DNA of 64,000 bases, from contig CM067367.1 of the NCBI GenBank assembly GCA_034401795.1, forward strand, positions 54,518,269 through 54,582,268, written 5' to 3'. A model generated the notes under the pieces. That model saw nothing but the letters and a program-made list of their open reading frames with translations. It was not told the DNA's origin and made no database searches. Below, piece by piece: positions 23,554-34,600 of the stretch. The stretch comes from Chaetoderma sp. LZ-2023a (taxonomy: Eukaryota > Mollusca > Caudofoveata > Chaetodermatida > Chaetodermatidae). Within the stretch, counting starts at the first letter, position 1; each line of letters starts with the position of its first letter. A program made the translations under genes and the position numbers.

Positions 23554-24327
23554 AGTATACATCTGTCTATAAACCACAATCAGGATTAATAACCTGTGCT
23601 ACATTATACCTCATGATGCTGGTGACAGCACAAGATAACAGACCTATAATTTGTAATACATATCTTAAACCATTGACATTTCCTGTCTTATGATAACTAG
23701 TGTTCATTTTGGAATCAATGTTGCTATAACGGTAACAGTCCTCCGCAACATTGGTGTCAAAGATTTCACCAGCATTTCTTCTCTGACTCAGTGTGATAAT
23801 GGTTAAATAGCACATAACTGTTGATACAGTATCATAATTAAATGAGAATCCTATAATAATCTATGTATGATAATGTTCAATAATATAGCGAAGATTAATT
23901 GTTTTCCAACTTGCACACATCGCAACCGGCCCACTAAAATACAATACCTCGCGCTGACTCAAGCATAGCCAGGGGGAAATAACTCTTCATCATACACAGG
24001 TTAAAAGAAAAATATATGTGAAAATTTGCCACTGATATTGCTGTCTATCTACAGTCTTGTTTATTACACAGACATATCAGTGCTACAGTTTATATGAGGT
24101 TGAATGGACTTTTCCAGTTTTAGCCATACCCCGCTCATCTTTATCTCAGCCCCACCCACACCAAGCTCGTGTTCGGATCGATCGATCGATCTCTGACCTC
24201 CCTGACTATCAATTTCCAGAAAACTATGCAGGTAAGCTGTTGAATATTTTGAAACTAATTCGTTTCAAAATATTCAACAGCATATTTATTAAATAGCAGA
24301 CAGATAATTTGTATGTGTCGGACTATT
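23554..24327. other. Spacer with part of family D, inverted
   Basis: From about 24095 to 24300 the reverse of family D is seen (TGGACTTTTCC, CCCCACCCACACC, GATCGATCGATCGATC). It ends in a compact hairpin C at 24237-24281 (GCTGTTGAATATTTTGAAAC and its reverse). Elsewhere no gene is seen. Confidence 0.55.
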
Positions 24328-25750
24328 AAAGTTCTCATCTATTCTTAAAGATACATATCCTAGCTAAATTTAGGACTATTTGTTAATTTATGGACACTTT
24401 AACTAAATTGGACTGTAGCCGCCATTTTAGATAGATATTTGCGGACGTCATTATTTCAGACTCTATTGTCTTCGCTGGTGAGTAATTGTTCCTATAAAAC
24501 CATTTTCATAATGCTAATCATTCTTTTGCAGGCTCTCAAGGTGAGCGCGTAGTAAGCATAGCGTAGTACAATATTAGTTCTATATTTGCTATGGAAAACA
24601 AATAAGTTATTGAATGCTGTTGCTGCCTATTGCAGCAACAGCTTTCCGTCAAACTGTTGTTAAAATAATAAGCTGATAATACCATTGTCACTAGGCAAAG
24701 TTTTGATAACAATTTGCCTGAAAATCGTTGATGAAACAACTTTCAATCAAATTGTTCTCAAAATAATCAGCAGGGCAGTCAATGTTGCAAGACCTGCTGA
24801 AGATATTTCGAGCAACTTTATTGAGTCATTTCTTACTCAGGCAGCAACAACGTTGTCAAATTTTTCTCATAATAATCAGCGGGCTTTCTTTTTTGTTAGC
24901 TAACAAATGCCTACACAATAAGTTAGACCTATATGGTATACGGAATCAAGACCCAGTCTCAGATATGGTCGAAAATTTGGTTCATTTCATTGTCAATCAG
25001 GAGGTAAGCATATTATTCTATTCACGGTAGGCATGCCAGAGGCCATCGCGCATGTGCTGGTGGACTGCTTGATCTTTGTGAACATATTTCACTCTGAAAT
25101 AAACCTCTATAGGCCTAACTAATTGTGTATGCACTTGCTCACAAACAAGACAGGACATCCGCTGATTATTCTGAGAAAAATTTGACAACGCTGTTGCTGC
25201 CTGAGTAAGAAATGATTGTCAATAAAGTTGTGCGAAATATCTTCAGCAAGTTGTGCAACGTTGACTACACCGTTGATTATTTTGAGAACAATTTGATTGA
25301 AAGTTATTGTGTCAATGATTTTCAGCCAAATTGTTATCAAATCTTTATCTAGTGACAATTGTATTATCAGCTGATTATATTAAAAAACAATTTGACAGAA
25401 AGTTGTTGCTGCTATAGGCAGCAGCAGTTTTCAGTAAACTTGTTATAAACATATTTGTTGTCACTTGCACCATAGGAAACATACACAACTGGTATTGAAC
25501 TATGCTATGCACATCTATACTCTCACCTTGAAAGCCAGCAGAAGAATGACTAGCATTAGCGTTACGAGAATGGTTTTATATGAACAATTGCTCTCCAGCG
25601 AAGACAATAGTGTGAAATAATGGCGCCAGCAAATATCTATCTAAAATGGTGGCTACAGTTCTAGTTAGTTAGTGTCCATAAATTAACAAATAGTCGTACA
25701 TTTATCTAGGATATGTATCTTTTAAGAATAGATGAGAACTTTGTTAAAGA
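24328..25750. mobile_element. Foldback element: 1.4-kb inverted repeat
   Basis: The left arm (about 24331-24940) and right arm (about 25100-25742) are reverse complements along roughly 600 bp, with indels. Examples are TTCTCATCTATTCTTAAAGA at the left end against TCTTTTAAGAATAGATGAGA at the right, and TCCGCTGATTATT.TGAGAA against TTCTCAT.AATAATCAGCGGG. The loop is about 150 bp. The 9-bp CGGACTATT lies at both flanks (24319-24327 and 25751-25759) and may be a target duplication. Smaller hairpins with TTGCTGCC..GGCAGCAA lie inside each arm. No transposase is seen. This fits a foldback-type element or an inverted duplication. Confidence 0.72.
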
Positions 25751-25759
25751 CGGACTATT

Positions 25760-26281
25760 TCGAATCATTCATGATGTCAGCATACACGTCACTTAGTTTA
25801 TTAGGACATCATATGATGGATGGTTAAACTGGTAATGTGAACTGTAAACAATGATATTGACAATGCAAACATTCCCATCAGAGGAACAAAGAAGCTTAAC
25901 CCTACACCTGCTCTCTCCTATTTCCTACAAACCACCCCACAAAGAAAATACACACACATTCTGCTTCTGTGAGCATGACCGAGTTACCCCCTTTGCTAAT
26001 TTTAGCGAAAGACGTTTAATTAATATAATATGTCCATACCTATCTACAATAGATAAACTAGTGTATATACATGTAAATTATTTGAAAGGATTTAAAATAA
26101 ATATATTTTATTTACATCCAGTATTCACAAAAAGTACAGTATTTACAAAATAGTTAATAAAATTTACATTTTGTGACAACAGATCAGAAGTGCTATATAT
26201 ATGCAGCGCTTTAAATTAACATTTTTATTGGTCATCTATACGGACACAAGTCAATAATTTCAATGGGAAATAACTCTGGAC
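25760..26281. other. AT-rich spacer
   Basis: Nothing supported. A 100-codon open frame at 25851-26153 has AT-driven composition and no motif. Confidence 0.4.
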
Positions 26282-26357
26282 CTGCTGAATATTTTGAAAG
26301 CAATTTGTCTGAAAGTTGTTGGTGGCTTAGAGAAATTGCTTTCAAAATATTCAGCAT
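26282..26357. repeat. Hairpin family C copy
   Basis: Arms TGCTGAATATTTTGAAAGCA and TGCTTTCAAAATATTCAGCA flank a loop with GAAAGTTGTTGGTGGCTTAG. Other copies include 7598-7673, 24237-24281, 31211-31297, 32255-32324, 35020-35110, 36403-36483, 37600-37690, 38428-38516, 38648-38730, 38790-38890, 41215-41300, 41392-41485, 46574-46669 and 53303-53372 (partial). Confidence 0.75.
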
Positions 26358-26407
26358 ATCCTGAATCACACTCTATGGAAAATGTTGTCTGCAGAAATAG
26401 GCAGACA

Positions 26408-27383
26408 GTTAATCCCTTAATGGTCTTAGTCACCATCGATTTGCAGGCCACAATAAGACTTCTCTGAGCATCACAGGGTTTAAATGGTTCCTGTGACTAC
26501 AATTGCTCAGATAATGAAATGTGGGATGAAAATTTGGGCAACTGTATCATTATGTCATTCTTCAAACTCTGAATCTCGAGTACAAATTACTCTTTTTGAA
26601 AAGCACTCATATGTAACTTTAGACCTACTCTAGCGTAGATTTGAATTGCAATTCATAAATACTCGGCCTAGGTCAGCACTTTGATTATGTCGCCAGCCTA
26701 GTGAATCATTCAACTATCAAGGGGATGTTCTGCTTTTATGCAAGTTTCAAGCCAGTTCCGGACAATAATTCTAAATAGGTAATCTAAAATGTCTACTTGT
26801 AGCTAGCTAAAGCTCACATACAATAAAAAAATATTTCAAAATTTATTTAGCAGCCCTGTCTCTTCTTAATTTATGATAACTTCAACCATTTACTGGCTAA
26901 ATTAGGCCAAGAATATTAAAATTTACTTATTAAATGTCCACTTGCTGGCCAGCAGAAGACTAGTTTTGAAAATTTATCACAGGAATGACTGGCTCGGTAA
27001 CCGAGCCAGTCATTCCAGGGGTAAATTTTCACAAATAGTTTTCTATTTGGCTGCAAATGGGCATTCATTAAGACAACTGCAGAGGCCGGTATGGGCTTTG
27101 TCATGAAAGGGTCAAGCTCCCAGTCGAATCTTTGATCAGAAGATATATGCCGCTACAGTAAAACCTGTCTATTATGGATGGCCATACAAACAAATGGTCG
27201 CTAAGTTAATACAAGCTAGTTGCTATATGACATAGTTTTTGGTGCCACAGAATGCATGGTGATTGCTTAACAACTGTTAACCGAGTCAGTCATTCCATGG
27301 GTAAATATTTAAACATAATCCCCTGGCCTGCAAAGCAACATTTTCAATGGGAACATTTAAATTTTCATGGCCATTACGGGTTA
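26408..27383. mobile_element. Family A MITE copies (one full, two partial) in spacer
   Basis: A left-end fragment lies at 26408-26470, a full copy at 26885-27115 with central stem CTGGCTCG-GTAAC-CGAGCCAG, and a right half at 27280-27383. Between them lies AT-rich DNA without a gene. Confidence 0.65.
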
Positions 27384-27445
27384 ATTATTAAATAGGACCA
27401 GCGCAATGTTGTATCTCCTCAAACTTGCTTACAAAGCATAGAATC

Positions 27446-27556
27446 TAAGACTGTGTTCTCACTAAAGACCTAACCAGGAGTAACGCCATACTGATGTATG
27501 GCGTATACTGATGTATGACGTTATTTGTGATTAAGTCTCTAGTGAGAACACGGCCT
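27446..27556. repeat. Hairpin-forming inverted repeat
   Basis: CTGTGTTCTCACTAAAGACC on the left pairs with GTCTCTAGTGAGAACACGG on the right. The loop contains two near copies of ACTGATGTATG(G/A)CGT. It is a possible MITE; no target duplication was found. Confidence 0.55.
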
Positions 27557-27897
27557 TATACATGTTCATGCATGTACAAAACAAAGTCATATGATATGCT
27601 GCTAGTTAGAATCTGAATTAATGGTTGAACATTCAGCAGTTTAACACTTATACTAGGATCAATGAGACTATTGTGGTCACAAGATGGTGGTGTCATAGGA
27701 CAGGTGGCCAAAAGATCACCATCTTGTAAACACAAATGGCATTATCTATGCATTCTGATCTGTGCTAAGACACATTTTTGCTCAATCCAGTTGAATTTCA
27801 TTAATTACTTGACATAGCCTTGATAAATGACTGACTCAGGCTAGCAATGCAGTTTCAAAGTTATTCAACTTCATGCAACACCCAGAGCCTGGGTCTT

Positions 27898-28808
27898 CAA
27901 ACAAGAGGCCCAAGGGCCTTAACGCTCACCTGGACAATTAGCATTTCAACCACTGGCATTTGAACAGACATAATATTTTTAATTCAGCAGTAACAAGCCA
28001 TAAAATACAAAATTGGGAATTCAGTACAATCAATATTTATTGGGAAATTAATGATGAACACTGACCACACAATTAGATGGAAGTTTAGGTTCTATCCAGC
28101 CATTAAAAAAATCCAATATGGCCATCCAACCAAAAATTTTGATTGGTCCATGACAATCATGTTTTTATCAAGGATCACGTTCTCTTGAACAAACTTTAAT
28201 CACCCTTAGGTATCGATGAAATTTAATCCAGCCTGATCTGTACAGCAGTTCCTGCGATGTCATTTTGGAGAACAAGATGGCCACCGGAACAAGCGGTTAA
28301 TGAGGCGTATCATTTCAAACGATTTCCAGCTATTTTTCTGAAAAATCAAGATGCCTGCCGAACAAATTGCCCAATCCAAATTCTGTATACAAGACCTTAC
28401 ACACAACACTCTAGGGACCTTCCAGCCGAGTTTGCTTGAAATCGTTCAAGTGGTTAATGAGAAGTATTTAACTGATTTCCCAGTTTTCAGAAAATCCAAG
28501 ATGGCCACTGGAAATATTGACCAATCAGAACTCTCACTAGATGTGTTGACGCTGCTCAGCATAGAATTATTCCAGCCAAGTTTCGTTGAAGTTAGGCCAT
28601 TTATAGTGTAGTAGCGTTTTAAATGATTTCTGGAAGATTTTCGAAAAATCCAAGATGGCTGTGAGAAAAATTGACCATCAAAATTCTGAATAGAACTTTT
28701 TGGAGCCTACCAGCATAGGATCCTTCCAGGCAAATTTGGTTGAAATTGCCCAAGCAGTTAATGAGTAGCATTTTAAATTATTCAAGATGGCCAGGTGAGC
28801 TAATAAAC
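27898..28808 (+). repeat. Family E element
   Basis: Begins AAACAAGAGGCCCAAGGGCC..ACGCTCACCTGGAC and ends CAAGATGGCCAGGTGAGCTA. Modules with CCAATATGGCC, CAAGATGGCCACCGG and 'GGATCCTTCCAGGCAAATTTGG' are present. Confidence 0.72.
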
Positions 28809-30199
28809 AAAGTTGATGCTACAATAGAAGAAACCAGCTGTTTTAACGACCACATCTAAGGTGGTCTCTTATAAATAGGTTTGTATATCTTTGATTTTTT
28901 AGATATATGTTATATACCAGTCTAGTTTCAATGACCAGCAATTTAGACTGTGGTTTGGTCATCAATCATAAAAATAAGGTCAGTAATACTATATACACAA
29001 TACATGTACAATAAAAATCTGAACAATTATATCTTAAAATCAACAGGTAGCACCTATAGTAAATGCTGCAGGTTGTTTGATACTTGCATTCCCCTAGGCT
29101 GATCAGTGTGATTCAATATGTGTGGATACAATGATATGCTTAGCTGAGACAACTGAAACTACATATTAGAGCACATTCACTACTGAGTGCTAAGTTCTTT
29201 TACGTTTCCCCAAAGCCCAGACAGACACTATACTAGGTTAGCCGGGCCGCTAATATGCCCCCCACCACACTCACCCTCCCCTCCCTCCCCCACTCCTCCG
29301 GAAAGACAGATCATGCACAAATTCATATAACTCACACAGCTAAATGCAGAACCAGAATATATTCATAAAATCCTGCTAGCACAGGTGAAGGCACCATGCA
29401 CTACAGACCCTATAATGGAGTCCATCATACGATACAACATCAGCATAAATAAATCTATCTTTGCAACATTGTTTCATTTCCCAAGCAAACTGCATCCGAA
29501 TTATGTATTTGCATGTCCAAGACAGGAAATAAACACACATTAACCCTTTAAACCTCAAAGAATGTCTATCACCAGGAATGTTACCCACGTTATGAGATGC
29601 ACCAATAAGGAGATGCAGGAGGCCCAAGTACATATACACAATACTGGATAGTTGCGATGTAAGTAGCTTTGTAAATGTCAACAATTTTACAGACAAACAA
29701 ATACTAGTTGCGACTAAAATGGAATAAGAAATATATGTGCAGCTTGTTTTAGGTGTTTCCCAGTACTCTACATAGATGAAATGATGGAATGCTGTCTTTA
29801 ACAGGCAATGTCTGGGATAAGGATTCCGCTGCTTCAGATATCATTCACCACTATACCAGAGGTACAGTCTGTCTCTCATTGTTTAGGCATCCAGATTTGT
29901 GATATAAAATCATGTTAGATTTTATTTATGCATGTAGAACAATGGAATAATTAAATGGAATACAACACAAATACAATAACTAACATAAACACCCACACAG
30001 GTATAAGGTTATGGCTTAACATAATGGATGAATCCACTTTTAGCTATGCCCTTTTCATTTCTAGCTAAGCTCCGCCTACGCTTTGCCCATGTTTGAATCC
30101 ATCGAAACCTGAAACACCAGAATCCCAATATCAAAGTATCTATACACGTTAAATATTTTGAAACTAATTTGACTGGGTGCTGTTGCTGCCATAGGCCTT
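28809..30199. other. Spacer, no gene recognised
   Basis: It includes a C-rich tract at 29260-29298 (CCCTCCCCTCCCTCCCCC). A 106-codon minus-strand frame at 29376-29696 has no motif and odd composition, so I leave it out. At 30030-30130 there is part of family D (TAGCTAAGCTCCGCC). Confidence 0.45.
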
Positions 30200-30990
30200 T
30201 ACTAGTTCAGACAAAAGATTTTTCAAAAGTGAATGTCCATTTACAGGTTAGGAGACTATTTTTTGAAAATTTTCCATCAGAATGACTAACTCAATTATCA
30301 AGCCAGTCAATTCAGTGAAATTTTCACAAATAATCTCTTGGTCTGTGAATGGACTTTCCTTCAGACCACTGTAGAGGTCAGTTCTGGCTGGCTTGACCAT
30401 TAAAGGGTTAACACACCACCTGTTTTTGGTAACCATGCCTTGTGAAGGTAGACATTTAAAACAGGTTTAACCCTAGACCAGCCTTTAACCATTTAATGAT
30501 CATGATTGGTCAAGAAATTAAAAAATTTTTACTCAGAGATTATGTTTGAAGATTTACCACTGAAATGACTGTACTCGACTCCAATGATTATATCTACAAT
30601 TTTCCTTGTCTTAAGTAATGGGGATTCAAGCCGTCAACAGCCCGTGATTCTGGTAGCGAGTTGATCATCGATCATTGTGCAACAATCATTGTCAAATATA
30701 TTAACAAACTAATAGACATGAGATTACAATATGCAGACTATGTCTAGAATACATACAATAAAACATGGTCTAACGCTTTTATTGGTCAAGAGGAATAAAA
30801 CCTGCCTTTGCAGTGGCTTTGAGAATGTCCATTTGCATGCCAAGATGTTATTTTTGAAATTTTACCACAAGAATGACTGGCTCGATAACCGAGCCAGTCA
30901 TAATAGTGGTAAATTTTCAGATACAGTCTTCTCTTGGCCTGCGAATAGACATTCACTAAGCAAGGATTAAAATTTTTTGGACAAATATTA
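30200..30990. mobile_element. Family A MITE copies, three
   Basis: Copies are at about 30200-30410, 30485-30600 (left half) and 30770-30990. The third has the stem CTGGCTCG-ATAAC-CGAGCCAG. Its left end carries TTTATT (30778-30783), which reads AATAAA on the minus strand, downstream of the STX16 stop codon. Confidence 0.65.
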
Positions 30991-31421
30991 TCCATTACAA
31001 AAAGCGAAGTGACCACCTTATATACCCCAAACATGTTATCACTGTAGACTGGTGATATATAGTGACTTACTATGGAGTACAGTACAGCTCATAAATAAGT
31101 TAACATATGATTTACTATGGAATACAGTACAGCTCATAAGTTAAAATGTTTCCAAAACAAAAGCAGAAATATGCTAGTTAGTACAATTTTGAAAACTATG
31201 TAAGAAATATTCTGTTGAATATTTTGAACATAATTCAATTGGATGACATTGGTGCCTTAGTCGTCCAAACCAAATATGTTAAAAAATATTCAATAGTACA
31301 TTTTTTACTTTGGAAACATGTTAAGTTAATTCTGAGATGTACTGCATGGTATTTGTAAAGTATCAGTTCCAGATTAACCTCCCAATAATGTATAATTCTA
31401 GATAATAACCGTCATGCTTCA

Positions 31422-31604
31422 TTAGCTTTTGACCGCTATGAGGATTATAATGAGTAGAATGATAATGACAGCTAAAATAAGAATAATCAACATCTTTCGG
31501 TTCTTTTTCTGGTATTTTTCAGCTTTCTGTAATTGTTGTAGACCTTGTTCAACGTGGGTTGATGCATGCTCGATGTTATAGTCTATTCTATCTAAGATTG
31601 TTCC
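31422..31604 (-). CDS. STX16: STX16 last coding exon (SNARE end and membrane anchor)
   Basis: 183 bp with acceptor CTTTCAG and stop TAA at 31422-31424. Encodes [20 protein letters not shown], the KNRK basic step, then about 22 hydrophobic residues ([18 protein letters not shown]) as the tail anchor and KS at the lumenal end. Confidence 0.95.
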   Translation of the reverse strand, partial: GTILDRIDYNIEHASTHVEQGLQQLQKAEKYQKKNRKMLIILILAVIIILLIIILIAVKS

Positions 31605-34600
31605 CTGAAAGAGAAGTAGTTCAATAGATTAGACTACAATTTAAATGCAGCTAAAATGTGTTTGAGCGATGACTTGCTTTCTTAACATGGATCATAGGAG
31701 TCATAAAAGAGTTGAAATGTTATGGAATCTTAAAATTTAAAAGCAAATCCAGCAAAATCATCCTGGTTACGCGTATATGTCATGGAAAATTTAAATATTT
31801 AATCGCAATGTTCTAGCATATGTATTTCAAGACAATCTTATGGATGAGTGGCTCCCAGTCAAATTAGTTTCAAAATATTTAATAGTATATTTACCAAATT
31901 GTAATCGATTTTTCGTATTAATCTTTTTAGGTTCAAAACCAAGATTTTTGTGTTATCTATTGCACCAAATCATAGCAATAACAATGTATGAATACCGGTA
32001 TTTAGTCATAAAGGTTATGAAATTTTGAAATTCTGGTCATGGAAGCAATTGAATATAGGGATCCATTTCTAGCTATGCCCCACCCATTTCTAGCTATGCC
32101 TCATCCATTTCTAGCTAAGCTCCGCCCATTTCTAGCTAAGCTCTGCCCATTTCTAGCTAAGCTCCGCTAACTGTTTTACGTGTGTTGGAATCAATTTATA
32201 TACTTTGAATCCTGAATTCCTAGAATACCAATTTCAAGGTAAATATAGAGGTAAGCTGTTGAATATTATGAACCCAATCTGCTGCCCAGTCAAATTAGTT
32301 TCAAAATATTCAACAGAATTTGTATTAAATAGTAAATCCATTAACCCGTATCACTCTGATGTCAAAACTTAAATTTTAAAATTAAAGTGAAAAATTGAAC
32401 TGGTGTTTATTTTTCAACAAATTTGGTGGAAGATGGTGCTGTTGTAGGCAGCAACATCTTCCAGCAAAATTGTTGAAAAATGTACACCAGTTTCTTTGCT
32501 ATAAACACAGTAAAAAGATAGAATATTGACATCAGTATGCTAAGGGTTAAGATATACAATTCGTACACGTGACATTCTTTTCAATGTTCATGACGGAGCT
32601 AAATATGTAATAGTGATTGTGATGTCAGCTCACTAGTGAAGTAAATGCTTATGCTGTCAGATACTTGAGTGACAGATCTCATCCCTCTGATATTTCACAA
32701 TGGCAAATATGATCCTTTTTGAAGCTAAAAGATAGTAGTAGCCCATGTCTTAACCCTTTAACCATTACCACCCAGTTGTGAAAATTTAAAAATTTAAATT
32801 TAAATTAAAAGATGAACAGGTACTCATTTTTCAACAAATTTTAGGAAGATGTTACTGTCATAGACAGCAACATCGTCCACCAAAATTGTACACCAGTTTC
32901 TTTGCTATTGATGCAGGAAAAGATAGACTATTGACATCAGAGTGGTACGGGTTAATAGTCATGGTGGTTAAAATCATCCTCTGTAGTAATCTTGAGGATG
33001 TCCATTTGCAGACCAAGAGAAGAATACTTTTAAAAATTTACAAATGAAATTCATGATGTGATAACCAATCTACTAATTCCAATGGCAAATATTAAAAAAA
33101 TTGTCTACTTTTGGACTGCAATTGGACATTCAATAAGCAAATATTTTGATTTTCCTGACCAACTCTGATCACTAAAGCTTTTTTAAGACACAGCCATGAA
33201 AGTTTAATACAGATAGTAGAATGGTTTGTGTCCTCTCAATTGTCTATCAGTAGCTTTAAAAATTAAGCAATTGGACGTTCACAAAACAGAAACGGAAAAT
33301 TCCATACGATTAAGAAATATTCTGTTGGATTAAGAAATTAAAAGATAATAATCTTGGTGAAATACTATATATCAAAACTGGAACCTTCAGCTATTTTTAC
33401 ACATAGTAACAAATTATTTTAACATTATTTCAGTCCTACAAACCAGATAACCAACTTGATGCAAGCAAGAAATTTTCTGAAGAATATTTTAAAATTAACT
33501 TTTAGACATTTTAGAACCAAAAAATAAATAAATAAATTTAATGATTTACATGTCTGGTTGTTTTGAAATTGAGATACTGGGATTTCAAGAATGAAAGAGT
33601 TAATGATTATGTCTACATGCATTTGCATTTTAACGAATTATTCTGTGTGGCTGTGTGTATGCGTTAACCCTTTAACACTCATATCAGCCAAAAACGACTT
33701 CTGTAGTGGTCTTGAGAAATGTCTATTTGCAGACCAAAAGACAACTATTTTTGAAAATTTACCACTGGAATGACTGGCTCGATAACCAAGCCAGTCCTTC
33801 CAGTGATAAATTTTCAAAAATAGTCTTCTCTTGGTCTGCAAATGGACATTTTCTATGAGAAAATTAAAAATTTTTAAAACAAATTTGAGGCTTAAATGGT
33901 TAAAGCACTGCCTATCTACACCAACCTGCTCCACAATCATTGTTCCCATGTCGCGGAAGATTTCATTGAGATCGTGTATTGAGCGTACAATATTCTGTAT
34001 TTCCTGTCCACGATGCTGAACTTGGAGTGAGTTGTCTTCCACTAACTGTGCTTGTGCTGCTGTGAAACCCTGAGGGAAAAAGAATATCACATCAGACACC
34101 TACATAACACACACACAATATTCATTTTACTTACACCTATATAAATGAAATGATCTAATAACATCTTTATCCAGGCAACTCAAGCAAAACAATTGACCCT
34201 GTAATGGTCAAGATTTTTCACAAAAAATCAAATTTTTCCTCAGTCTATGTCCATTTGCAGGCCAAGATAAGACAATTTTTGAAAACTTATCACTGGAATG
34301 ACTGGCTCGATTATCGAGCTAGTTATTCCAGTGGTAAATTTTCAAAAGTAGTCTATCTTTACTTGCAAATGCCATTCCTCAAGACCACTGTAGAGACCAG
34401 TTTTGGCGGGCTTGACCATTAAAGGGTTAAGCCCACAAAAGAAGGTAGAGTACAGCTCAGAAATAACTTTAAATGTTTCCAAAACAAAATAAAACTGTTT
34501 AATATTTTGGACTTAATTTGATTAGATCCCATTTCTGTAAATTTAACTCCAAGATATTCAACAAAACATTTCTTACACAGTACATAATTGTTATGTCTTT

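Noticed and set aside
25851-26153. 100-codon plus-strand open frame
   Set aside because: AT-driven composition, no motif, no splice context; expected by chance in 64 kb.
29376-29696. 106-codon minus-strand open frame with hydrophobic parts
   Set aside because: No recognisable domain, no start context or neighbouring exons, and a residue mix typical of chance frames.
33638-33925. Continuation of the STX16 exon 7 frame past the donor
   Set aside because: The frame runs on into intron and a family A MITE; the GT donor at 33925 and the in-phase next exon end the coding part.
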